Source: UBA5336 sp039818165 (GTDB lineage: Bacteria > Pseudomonadota > Alphaproteobacteria > Caulobacterales > Hyphomonadaceae). From it: a stretch of 64,000 bases of DNA. Numbering within the stretch: the stretch's first letter is position 1; each line of letters starts with the position of its first letter. The position numbers and the translations under genes were made by a program. Below are positions 9,412-16,803 of the stretch, one piece after another. The notes under the pieces were generated by a model that searched no databases, was not told the DNA's origin, and saw nothing but the letters and a program-made list of their open reading frames with translations. The DNA lies in NCBI GenBank assembly GCA_039818165.1, contig JBCBUL010000012.1, forward strand, positions 11,078 through 75,077. Reading direction: 5' to 3'.

Positions 9412-9717
9412 TTGGACGCGCGGATCTACAAACCGAACAGGTCTCAGATGCAGGCGGGGCGCGGAGGCACTCAAAAGTGGGTGCTTGAGTTCATCAAGGA
9501 TGGTCAGCGCAGCACAGACCCGCTTATGGGCTGGACCAGTATTGATGACACAGCAGGGCAAGTCCGGCTGGAATTTGACACCCGTGAGGCCGCGATTGCT
9601 TACGCCAAGCGTGAAGACCTGACGTTTCGGGTCGACGAACCGCGAGAGCCCAAGCGCCTTGTGAAGTCATACGCGGAGAACTTCAGCGCCAACCGCAAGC
9701 GTCCCTGGACCCACTGA
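9412..9717 (+). CDS. NADH dehydrogenase accessory subunit, NDUFS4-like
   Basis: A 101-residue homologue of the 18-kDa accessory subunit of mitochondrial complex I (NDUFS4), found beside the 14 core subunits in alphaproteobacterial complex I. The sequence ARIYKPNRSQMQAG, then WVLEF, MGWTSIDD and the C-terminal SYAENF..NRKRPWTH pattern is typical. The start is TTG (9412), with GGGAG nine bases upstream; there is no ATG before the conserved N-terminus. It lies between tRNA-Pro and tRNA-Arg, away from the nuo operon, which is not in this window. Confidence 0.9.
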   Translation: MDARIYKPNRSQMQAGRGGTQKWVLEFIKDGQRSTDPLMGWTSIDDTAGQVRLEFDTREAAIAYAKREDLTFRVDEPREPKRLVKSYAENFSANRKRPWTH

Positions 9718-9729
9718 TTTCCTGAAATT

Positions 9730-9806
9730 GGCCCCTTAGCTCAACTGGATAGAGCACCGGACTTCTAATCCGACGGTTGCAGGTTCGAGTCCTGCAGGGG
9801 TCGCCA
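9730..9806 (+). tRNA. tRNA-Arg (anticodon TCT)
   Basis: Acceptor strands GGCCCCT and AGGGGTC pair throughout (one G-T); the D arm begins TAGCTCA; the anticodon loop contains TCT within CCGGACTTCTAATCCGACGG; the T arm GCAGG-TTCGAGT-CCTGC is normal, which contrasts with the tRNA-Pro 350 bp upstream. CCA is encoded at 9804-9806. Confidence 0.97.
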
Positions 9807-9980
9807 TTGGGCGGTCTAAATCCGGCTGGCTGAGCAAAGTTAACGCCAAGCTCTCCGACGTTTCGAAATTTATCGAGGGGTTTCACGGCCTATAAATGTC
9901 TCTCCCCTACAACGGCAGGGTGCCCGTAAGAGGCGCATCAACAAACAAACGGGCTTGGCCCGGGTAGATGGAGTTTCATA
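9807..9980 (+). promoter_or_regulatory. Leader region of the secreted-subunit gene
   Basis: This gap between tRNA-Arg and the first secreted-protein gene ends in a ribosome site GGAG seven to eight bases before the ATG. It presumably holds the promoter of the subunit gene, but no convincing -35/-10 pair or operator can be named by eye. Confidence 0.35.
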
Positions 9981-10805
9981 ATGAACCTGAAGAAGGCCCT
10001 TCTCGCAGGCGCTGCTCTGATGGCTGTTGCCGGTATGCCGGCACAAGCCTCAATCGTCGATAACCCTCACTTCCGCGTGCTCGGTCTCGTGGTTGTCTGG
10101 AGCGCAGACGCCGGCGGCAACACCGTGGTCAACGACTTTGTTATCGGCGCCGGCGCGGCAGGCGGCACGGACCTGATTTCAGGCACCAACGGCAACACGG
10201 TCGTGACCGGATCGCTCGCTGCGACAGCAACTAGCGTTGGCGGCGCGTCGAACTTCGACATCACCGGCGCTGTCACCAGCCCGAACTTCTCTGATGTCAA
10301 CTCAGACGGTTTCCTCGACGCAGGCGACACGTTTGACGCGTTCACGATCGACGACACGACCGATGTGGGCGTGAGCGGCGCTCAGCTGAATTCCAGTTTC
10401 TTCGTTGCGTCCAACACGGCGTTCAACATCGTTGCAGACGCTGACCTGGTCACCGACCCTGCCACGACGGACTTCACCCTGGCTGACATCGGCTTCTCCC
10501 TGTCACACACCAATGATGACACGGGCCAAACCGAAGCTGACGGCACGACCGCCTTTGCTTTCGGCAGCGCGGCGAACGCTTCCGTTGGAACCAGCACCGC
10601 AGCGGTTACCGACCTCGGCGACATCGAAACCGCAGGCACTGTATTCACGGGGAGCGCGCGTACCGCTGCCAACCGTGGTACGATCCAGGAGCAGTCGGTT
10701 CGCTTTGATGCAACCTACACGCTCGGCGGAACCCAAGGCTACGACCTGTCCATGGGTGCTGGCGACGTCGAAGCAGACGTGACCTACACGATCTTCGTGC
10801 CTTGA
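9981..10805 (+). CDS. Secreted fibre-subunit-like protein (major form)
   Basis: A 274-residue secreted protein with a classical signal peptide (MNLKKALLAGAALMAVAGMP, cut near AQA). The mature chain is beta-rich, low in Lys, free of Cys and rich in Gly, Thr, Ala and Asp. Its C-terminus ends in an alternating strand (DVEADVTYTIFVP) like the chaperone-binding strands of fimbrial subunits. It shares several blocks with the protein at 11816: FRVLGLVVV, SFFVASNTAFNIVADA, LADIGFSLS, DLGDIET and QSVRFDATYTL..YDLSMGAG. The gene is followed by a terminator and then a PapD-like chaperone. I infer a structural subunit of a surface fibre; no named family is recognised. Confidence 0.7.
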   Translation: MNLKKALLAGAALMAVAGMPAQASIVDNPHFRVLGLVVVWSADAGGNTVVNDFVIGAGAAGGTDLISGTNGNTVVTGSLAATATSVGGASNFDITGAVTSPNFSDVNSDGFLDAGDTFDAFTIDDTTDVGVSGAQLNSSFFVASNTAFNIVADADLVTDPATTDFTLADIGFSLSHTNDDTGQTEADGTTAFAFGSAANASVGTSTAAVTDLGDIETAGTVFTGSARTAANRGTIQEQSVRFDATYTLGGTQGYDLSMGAGDVEADVTYTIFVP

Positions 10806-10837
10806 TCGCACGCTTCAGCGTAACCTGATCTAATAGG

Positions 10838-10864
10838 ACAGCCCGGCGACATGCCGGGCTGTTT
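10838..10864 (+). terminator. Hairpin terminator between subunit and chaperone genes
   Basis: Perfect 10-bp stem ACAGCCCGGC/GCCGGGCTGT with a five-base loop, followed by a short T run. Its place 33 bp after the subunit stop suggests partial termination, so the subunit would be made in excess over the chaperone and second subunit, a common arrangement in fimbrial operons. Confidence 0.8.
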
Positions 10865-10964
10865 CCGTTTCGGAAGATGTCAGTGCGGGACGCAGCGCGT
10901 ATACCGCAAAGTAACCCTCTTGGTGTCATTCAAAGCCTTCAAGTTACCTGACCAAGGGGTCTCC

Positions 10965-11816
10965 ATGCGCAGTTTTATCCTCTCCACAGTTGGTATTCTC
11001 TTTTTGGTGTTGGGCGCGCCGCAGCCTGCCTTTGGGTTCGGTGTCGGTATCCAGCCCACGACCGTGGAAATGGAAGTCGAGCCAGGTGAGCGCAAACGGC
11101 AAGTCATCAATATCGGTAATGTGCACCAGGAGAAGACTATCTCTCTGACCATTGGTCTGGCGGACTGGGCCCTGACCGAAGATGGGCAGATCTCCCTCTC
11201 GCCTCCCGGAGACACGGAACGCTCCAGCGCCGAGTGGGTTCGGTTCAGCCCTGCCTTTGTAACTCTAGAACCCGGCGAGACCCAGGAAATCGTGGTTGAT
11301 ATGGCCGCTCCGGTGCGATTGCGCACCGCTGGCGACTATCGCTTCGCGCTTCTGGCATCGACAATCCTGCCCGATGAGCGCAATGCCGGGTCCGGTGTTT
11401 GGCGGCGTTACCAACTGGCCAGCCTATTCTATCTTACGGTTGGCGATGCCGAGAGTTCGCCCGCCATTACGTCCAGCGGTGTCGTCGTGTCAGAGGCCGG
11501 GCAGACTGTACTGGGTCTTCGCGTTGAGAATGAGGGCAACGCCCATGCCCGCCTCGGCGGAACGGTGAACATTGAGACCAAGTCCGGCGAAACCGTGAGC
11601 GAACCGATTGGGAACCTGGTCGTACTGGATGGTGCGGCGCGCAACTACCAACTGCCCCTATCGGTGTCTCTGGACGAGGCCGAGTCGATCTCTGTAGCCC
11701 TCGAAAATACATTTGCGCCGCAGTTTTCCAACCGGTTTCAGGTGCTTGAGCCACATGCTGTCCCGGTGCCTCAGAAGCGAGCCGCAATTGCCAACGAAGA
11801 CGCTGCTCTGGAGTGA
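10965..11816 (+). CDS. PapD-like periplasmic pilus chaperone
   Basis: A 283-residue secreted protein. The signal peptide runs to about residue 24 (AFGFG). The first domain has the immunoglobulin-like pattern of PapD chaperones: GVGIQPTTVEMEVEPGERKRQVINI, then VRFSPAFVTLEPGETQEIVV, which corresponds to the conserved segment before the F1-G1 region. A second beta domain follows (about 150-270). Chaperones of this fold hold pilus subunits in the periplasm before delivery to an outer-membrane usher. The gene lies between two paralogous secreted proteins, which are its likely clients; no usher gene is adjacent. Start chosen at the ATG with AAGGGG ahead. Stop TGA overlaps the next ATG. Confidence 0.8.
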   Translation: MRSFILSTVGILFLVLGAPQPAFGFGVGIQPTTVEMEVEPGERKRQVINIGNVHQEKTISLTIGLADWALTEDGQISLSPPGDTERSSAEWVRFSPAFVTLEPGETQEIVVDMAAPVRLRTAGDYRFALLASTILPDERNAGSGVWRRYQLASLFYLTVGDAESSPAITSSGVVVSEAGQTVLGLRVENEGNAHARLGGTVNIETKSGETVSEPIGNLVVLDGAARNYQLPLSVSLDEAESISVALENTFAPQFSNRFQVLEPHAVPVPQKRAAIANEDAALE

Positions 11817-12667
11817 TGAAAAACGCCCTGCGGACACTTCTTGTCGCGGTTGCTGGCGCTCTCACTGCGTTTGGCGCTGAAGCCCAGTCTTTTCTGGACT
11901 CAGATTTCTACTGCCGAACCTATGGCTGCGTCGTCGTCCATGACGGCTTCACCTTCGACGTTTACGACAACTATATTTTCGCCAATGGGCGAACGGTGGC
12001 GCCTGACCAGCCCATGATCCCGTGGACGGGAAATCCATTCCAGGGGACCGGCGCAGTCCAACCCGTTTTCACGGGGACACGTACCGAGGGGTTTCACACC
12101 GTTCCGTTGCAGGAAGAGGGCGTTGTCTTCGGTGTCGATTTTGATGGTGGTGGGACGATCGATCTCTCAACAACCGCGAATCAGCGCGGATTTCTCGATG
12201 CGAGTGGTGTTTTCGAGCCTTTCCAGTTCTCGGAAACATCCGTTTTGCGTGCAAGCGAGCAATCAAGCCAGCGAAGCTTTTATCTGACCTCGCGCACCGA
12301 TTTTTATGTTGCCGCCCAGGCCACAAATCTTGGGGAAGGGTCCGCTTTTAATTCACCAACCCGATTGGCCGATGTTGGGTTTTCCTATGGGATTACGCGG
12401 AACGGAAACGATGCTGGCATGGCCTTTGGATCGCGTGCGCGAAACGGCAATTATTTCTCTGCGCTGAATGCGGTCGATGACCTCGGAGACATCACGTCAC
12501 CGACCTATATTCTTGAGTTCAGAAACGCCATTCGCCGACGTTCCGCAAACTCGCTTCCGGACCAGTCCGTGCGCTTCGACTACACCTATGGCTTCTCAGA
12601 TTATGACCTCTCCATGGGGGCCGGATATCTGCGCTACCAGATCGAGTTCACATTCTATAATCGCTAG
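11816..12667 (+). CDS. Second secreted fibre-subunit-like protein
   Basis: A 283-residue secreted protein, signal peptide to about residue 22 (GAEAQS). It is a diverged paralogue of the protein at 9981: shared blocks are GCVVV, GFLDAS, SFYLTSRTDFYVAAQA, LADVGFSYGITRNGNDAGMAFGSRA, DDLGDI and QSVRFDYTYGFSDYDLSMGAG. It is richer in aromatic residues and has two cysteines near the N-terminus (YCRTYGC), absent from the first. Like fimbrial subunits it ends in an alternating hydrophobic strand. The start ATG overlaps the chaperone stop (TGATG), so the two are translationally coupled. It could be a minor or tip subunit; this is inference from paralogy and context. Confidence 0.68.
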   Translation: MKNALRTLLVAVAGALTAFGAEAQSFLDSDFYCRTYGCVVVHDGFTFDVYDNYIFANGRTVAPDQPMIPWTGNPFQGTGAVQPVFTGTRTEGFHTVPLQEEGVVFGVDFDGGGTIDLSTTANQRGFLDASGVFEPFQFSETSVLRASEQSSQRSFYLTSRTDFYVAAQATNLGEGSAFNSPTRLADVGFSYGITRNGNDAGMAFGSRARNGNYFSALNAVDDLGDITSPTYILEFRNAIRRRSANSLPDQSVRFDYTYGFSDYDLSMGAGYLRYQIEFTFYNR

Positions 12668-12704
12668 ACTTGCAGGGGCGCCAGGACACCTCCATGTTGG
12701 CACC

Positions 12705-13064
12705 ATGACCAGACGACCAAGACCCAAGATCGTTTCCCTGAGCGAAGCTGCTGCGCAGCAAGTGAAGGGCATTATGGATGCGCGCGGCTCCGGCTATTTA
12801 CGCGTGGGTGTCACGAATGGCGGCTGCGCGGGCATGGAATATGTCATGGACTATGTCGACGCTCCGGGGCCACTGGATGAACTGGTCGAAGACCGCGGCG
12901 TGAAGATCGTGGTAGATGCGAAGGCAGTTCTGTTCCTTCTCGGATCCGAGGTCGACTATGAGACAACACTGCTTCACGAGAAGTTCGTGTTCAGAAATCC
13001 GAACCAAACGGATGCCTGTGGTTGCGGCGAGAGCGTGACCATTGTGCCTGCTGAGCAGGCCTGA
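12705..13064 (+). CDS. A-type iron-sulfur carrier, SufA/IscA family
   Basis: A 119-residue HesB/IscA-type carrier that passes Fe-S clusters to apoproteins. The three conserved cysteines are present: GGCAGMEY and the C-terminal ACGCGES. ATG at 12705 is chosen because the family homology begins there. Unlike most sufA genes it has no suf neighbours in this window; it follows the secreted-protein operon by 37 bp. A second A-type protein (ErpA-like) is at 24.8 kb. Confidence 0.9.
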   Translation: MTRRPRPKIVSLSEAAAQQVKGIMDARGSGYLRVGVTNGGCAGMEYVMDYVDAPGPLDELVEDRGVKIVVDAKAVLFLLGSEVDYETTLLHEKFVFRNPNQTDACGCGESVTIVPAEQA

Positions 13065-13242
13065 TCTGTAATAAACGCTACAGAATGTGTGGTATCGTAC
13101 GTTTGCCCGAACGGCGGCGGTCTCTACGGCTCTGTTACGTCATCGAAATAAGTCGTGCGTTTGTACGAGATGTTTTTAGACCTAAAATCGCCTAGCGAAG
13201 GCCGAACCTTGCCGCAGGCCGAAATGTTATCAATTTGGGAGG

Positions 13243-14283
13243 CTAGGCGCGGTCGACATCCGCCGGTGCAGGGGCACCCAGGGCAGCATAGATATCCGCT
13301 GACGGCGTACTGTAGGGATCTATCCCAAGCGCAAAGGCCGTGTCGACTGTCATATACCCGACATTCAGATCGTTTGCCCTTTGGAAGGCTTCCATGGCGC
13401 GCTGGGTGCGCGGCCCGAAAGCGCCGTCCACAAGGGTGGGGAAGCCTGCATCCGTCAAAGCGCCCTGGATCTCTGCCACTTTGAACCGGTCCGTGTTCGT
13501 CTCGCACAGGACTTCCGCCCATGTGAGCTCGTTGCCACCGACCACAACTTCGCGTGTCACGGTCTCATAGACGGCTGGAACGACGGTCCGGCGTTCCTCG
13601 GCCGGACGCACCAAAACGCGCACCTGGCGGTCCTCGAAAACGGCGGGAATGATCTCTTCGTCATAGCGAGCGGGCTGAACGACCACTTCCCGGCGAATCG
13701 TTTCGTATCGCGCGGGAATGATGCGTTCCTCAAGCCGAGGCGGGGCTACCATCCGTGTGCGGGTGATCGTTTGGATTTTGGCTGGTTCAATAACGCGGCA
13801 GAGCACTTCGCCCGTGGCGATCTGTCCGTTGGCTGCGTCGGGCTGGGAGTCGGTTCCTGCCGCGCCGCGACCGTACAAGCCCGAGCCGGTTTTCCAGACC
13901 ACGCGTTCTGGCTCGACTACAACCGTTTCAGTGTAGGTTTCAAACTGGGCTGGGACAACAAAGCGTTCAACGCGCTCGGGTTGCACAAGGACTTGTTCCT
14001 CGACCGTCTCGGTGACGGCGGGGATAAACCGATACTGTGACGTCGCTTCCTTCACCATGACCCTGGTGGTGCTAGTCTCATACACCGCTGGGATCACTTC
14101 GATCCGAAATGTCTCAGGCGATACAAGCTGCTCTTCGACGACCGATTGGGTGATCTCCGGGGAGAGCACGCGCGCAAAGCACTGACCGTCCTGCGAGGCA
14201 GGCGGGAACTGCGCAGAGACCTGCGCGAGCGCGACTGGCGCGGTGACAAGGGCGATAACGAAGAGCAAGAACTGGCGGAGCAT
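13243..14283 (-). CDS. Exported repeat protein with peptidoglycan-binding domain
   Basis: A 346-residue exported protein. A signal peptide (about 1-20, ending VALAQVSAQ) is followed by two tandem copies of a roughly 100-residue unit. Each unit begins with a cysteine (CFARVLSPE and CRVIEPAK), contains three repeats of the form IPAxYETxxxxVxV (for example EVIPAVYET, RIIPARYET, TVVPAVYET), and ends with a Trp and EVLC. A C-terminal peptidoglycan-binding type 1 domain follows (VAEIQGALTDAGFPTLVDGA, then FGPRTQRAMEAFQRAN). It probably sits in the periplasm bound to the wall; the repeat's partner is unknown. ATG at 14283 gives the signal peptide directly. Single gene, divergent from the TetR gene. 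Confidence 0.75.
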   Translation of the reverse strand: MLRQFLLFVIALVTAPVALAQVSAQFPPASQDGQCFARVLSPEITQSVVEEQLVSPETFRIEVIPAVYETSTTRVMVKEATSQYRFIPAVTETVEEQVLVQPERVERFVVPAQFETYTETVVVEPERVVWKTGSGLYGRGAAGTDSQPDAANGQIATGEVLCRVIEPAKIQTITRTRMVAPPRLEERIIPARYETIRREVVVQPARYDEEIIPAVFEDRQVRVLVRPAEERRTVVPAVYETVTREVVVGGNELTWAEVLCETNTDRFKVAEIQGALTDAGFPTLVDGAFGPRTQRAMEAFQRANDLNVGYMTVDTAFALGIDPYSTPSADIYAALGAPAPADVDRA

Positions 14284-14544
14284 TGGAAGACATTCCTTAC
14301 GTCTGCGTAATGGATATGCCTTCAAGTGCGGATTGCGTAAAGAAAAAAATCTTAGAGATTACATGAATTTAGCGCAGAAAGCCGGAATTCGCGTCGGATT
14401 CGAAAAATCTCCATTAACGTTAAAAATCGTCCAGTGGGCGAGCCTCAATCGGACACACTCGCGAGCGGGTAGAAAAGACTGCGCCGCGTACTGGATAAGC
14501 GCTAGGTCCATGCTAATCTCTCGTTCAACTGGACGACACGACCT
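14284..14544. promoter_or_regulatory. Divergent promoter region, repeat protein and tetR-like gene
   Basis: A 261-bp gap, noticeably AT-rich around 14330-14430 (including TTAACGTTAA at 14374-14383), between divergent genes. It must carry promoters for both. The TTAACGTTAA palindrome is a possible operator but has no second copy nearby. No RNA gene or open reading frame of note. Confidence 0.35.
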
Positions 14545-15123
14545 ATGACAAAATCCGAAACTCGACGGGGCGAAGCGCGCGATGATATTGTGCGGAGTGT
14601 GCTCGAAATAATTGCCGAAAACGGCATTGAAAGCGTGACGCATCGATCTGCGGCCGCAAAAACGGGCGTTTCACCAGGCACGGTGACCTATCATTTCGCG
14701 ACGCGCGACTCGCTGATCGATGCGGCTCTAACCCAATATGTGAGCGAATATCAGGCCGGATTGGCCGAAGCGGTGGCGAATCAACCGATTTCGTCGCGCG
14801 AAGCATTGATCCGGTTCCTTGTTGGAACCACGGCGCTTCAGCCAGATCACCTGACCCTGTCGATCATCGAGGCTGAAATGGCGCTATTGGCGCAGCGCAC
14901 GGGCCGGCTCGCCGGTGTCCTGCAGGCCTGGCAACGCTCGATGGAGCCGATACTCACAGAGGTCCTTGAAGCCATTGGTGTGGCCAGGCCCGTGGAAGCG
15001 GCCCGTACACTGGTTGCCATCTGCCGTGGCACGGAGTTCGAAGTCATGGCGCGGGGGGCCGAGATCGAGCCGGAGACACTGCGCGCCCGGCTCGAAGCGG
15101 TCCTGAACGGATTGATGCTCTAG
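14545..15123 (+). CDS. TetR-family transcriptional regulator
   Basis: A 192-residue repressor-type protein. Residues about 10-57 form the TetR helix-turn-helix (IVRSVLEIIAENGIESVTHR, AAAKTGVSPGTVTYHFATRD), and the remainder is an all-helical ligand domain of normal size. The ligand is unknown; proximity to a thioesterase and an acyl-CoA dehydrogenase suggests an acyl-CoA or fatty acid, by inference only. It converges on the thioesterase gene: the two stop codons share the palindrome CTAG at 15120-15123. Confidence 0.9.
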   Translation: MTKSETRRGEARDDIVRSVLEIIAENGIESVTHRSAAAKTGVSPGTVTYHFATRDSLIDAALTQYVSEYQAGLAEAVANQPISSREALIRFLVGTTALQPDHLTLSIIEAEMALLAQRTGRLAGVLQAWQRSMEPILTEVLEAIGVARPVEAARTLVAICRGTEFEVMARGAEIEPETLRARLEAVLNGLML

Positions 15124-15548
15124 GCGTTCTGGCGCAACCGCTTGATCGTGCCTGAAAAGTTCAGGCATGGCGTTCCGTCACCCGAGACAATGCCCCTGAC
15201 GAAAATGAGTGAGCCGCCGGCCCTCAAGACCTCGCCCCGCGCTTCGATCAAGGCGCCTTCTTTGGGGCCGGAGAGGAACTCGCTGGTCAGGGCAACAGTC
15301 AGTCCGTAGGCACCGTCCATCGCATGGCTGGCAATGGCGAAGAGTGCAAAGTCTGCAAAAGACAGCAGGCATCCGCCATGGACAACACCCGCACCGTTCA
15401 TATGCTTCCGTTCGGCCCGAAATGCGGCGACCGGCGTGTCACCCTCCAATCGGAAATAGAATGGGCCTGCAGTCTCGGCTTCAAAGGGCTCGTCATCCCA
15501 ATAAGACCATCCTGCGAACTCGCCCTCGGTCACTTCAAGTTGCGCCAT
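15120..15548 (-). CDS. Hot-dog thioesterase, PaaI family
   Basis: A 142-residue hot-dog thioesterase. The active region reads HMNGAGVVHGGCLLSFADFALFA, with the conserved HGG, and the chain ends in the usual strand set. The ATG at 15548 is preceded by CACCGGGGAGACTGGA, a good ribosome site. It is divergent from the acyl-CoA dehydrogenase gene (92 bp apart) and convergent with tetR. It may remove acyl groups from CoA in the same pathway as the dehydrogenase. Confidence 0.85.
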   Translation of the reverse strand: MAQLEVTEGEFAGWSYWDDEPFEAETAGPFYFRLEGDTPVAAFRAERKHMNGAGVVHGGCLLSFADFALFAIASHAMDGAYGLTVALTSEFLSGPKEGALIEARGEVLRAGGSLIFVRGIVSGDGTPCLNFSGTIKRLRQNA

Positions 15549-15640
15549 TCCAGTCTCCCCGGTGTTCACTCTGGGGAACACCTTTAGTGCGCAGGCTGCG
15601 CGACGTATACTATCGTGACGAAAACCGGGAGGAACGGGCC

Positions 15641-16801
15641 ATGGCCTTTGATGCAGAACTGCGCGCCCAATTGATCGAGACGGTCTCCAGATTTGTAGCT
15701 GAGAGATGCGTGCCCCTTGAGGCGCAGGTGGGCGATGAAGACAAGGTTCCGTCGGAAATCGTGGATGAAATGCGCCAATTGGGCCTGTTTGGGCTTGCAG
15801 TGCCAGAATCATTCGGCGGGCTGGAACTCGATATGGAGACCGAATGTCTGGTGGCTCTGGAGCTTGGCAAGACATCTCCGGCATTCAGATCCGTGGTCGG
15901 AACCAATGTCGGCATTGGCAGCCAGGCGCTGGTCCTGTTTGGCACCGACGCGCAGAAGGAACGTTGGCTTCCCGGCATCGCATCCGGCGATCTCATAGCC
16001 AGTTTTGCGCTGACCGAACCCGAAGCGGGGTCAGACGCAAGCTCTGTGCGCACGCGCGCCATTCGCGATGGTGATCACTACGTTCTGAATGGCACGAAAC
16101 GCTACATCACCAATGCAAATGTGGCTGATGTGTTCACTGTCATGGCGCGAACCGATCCCGAACAGCCGGGCGCTAAAGGCGTTTCGGCATTTGTGGTGGA
16201 GCGTGACACGCCGGGTCTCAGCGTCGGCTTGCCGGAAAAGAAAATGGGCCAGCAAGGCGCTCATATCTGTGACGTGATTTTCGAGGACGCGCGCGTGCCG
16301 GTGGAAAATCGCATTGCTGGCGAAGGGGAAGGCTTCAAGGTCGCCATGAGCGTGCTGGATAAGGGCCGCCTGCATATCTCTGCGGTTTGTGTGGGCGTTG
16401 CCGAGCGCTTGGTACGCGAAATGGTGGCGTATGCGCGCGAACGGAAGCAATTCGGTAAGCCTTTGATCGAGCACCAGTTGATCCAGGCGATGCTGGCCGA
16501 CAGCCAGGCTGAGACCTATGCAGCGAAATGCATGGTGATGGATGCAGCACGCAAACGCGATGCTGGCGAAAAGGTCACCATGCTGGCGTCATCGTGCAAA
16601 CTGTTTGCGGCTGAGATGGTCGGACGGGTGGCCGATAGAGCCGTGCAAGTGTTTGGCGGGGCTGGATACGTGACCAACTATGGCATTGAGCGGTTCTATA
16701 GAGATGTGCGTATTTTCCGTCTCTACGAAGGCACCACCCAGATTCAGCAGATCATTGTTGCACGCGAACTTGGGCGCGCTGCAGAGCGGGGGGAGCTCTA
16801 G
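15641..16801 (+). CDS. Acyl-CoA dehydrogenase
   Basis: A 386-residue FAD flavoenzyme that introduces a double bond into acyl-CoA and passes electrons to ETF. The N-terminal helical domain, the middle beta domain (SFALTEPEAGSDASSVRTRA, the family's FAD/substrate motif) and the C-terminal helical domain are all present. Signatures include RKQFGKPLIEHQLIQ, QVFGGAGYVTNYGIER and the catalytic-glutamate region YEGTTQIQQIIVAREL. The ATG at 15641 has GGGAGGA seven bases upstream. It is followed after two bases by an esterase-type gene, so they are probably one operon. Confidence 0.95.
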   Translation: MAFDAELRAQLIETVSRFVAERCVPLEAQVGDEDKVPSEIVDEMRQLGLFGLAVPESFGGLELDMETECLVALELGKTSPAFRSVVGTNVGIGSQALVLFGTDAQKERWLPGIASGDLIASFALTEPEAGSDASSVRTRAIRDGDHYVLNGTKRYITNANVADVFTVMARTDPEQPGAKGVSAFVVERDTPGLSVGLPEKKMGQQGAHICDVIFEDARVPVENRIAGEGEGFKVAMSVLDKGRLHISAVCVGVAERLVREMVAYARERKQFGKPLIEHQLIQAMLADSQAETYAAKCMVMDAARKRDAGEKVTMLASSCKLFAAEMVGRVADRAVQVFGGAGYVTNYGIERFYRDVRIFRLYEGTTQIQQIIVARELGRAAERGEL

Positions 16802-16803
16802 TC

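Noticed and set aside
12468..12704. Longer start for the A-type Fe-S carrier
   Set aside because: It would overlap the secreted-subunit gene in another frame; family homology starts at 12705.
15209..15640. In-frame extension of the acyl-CoA dehydrogenase by 144 codons
   Set aside because: The extension is Arg/Pro-rich, overlaps the divergent thioesterase gene antisense, and the conserved protein begins at the ATG 15641 with its own GGGAGGA site.
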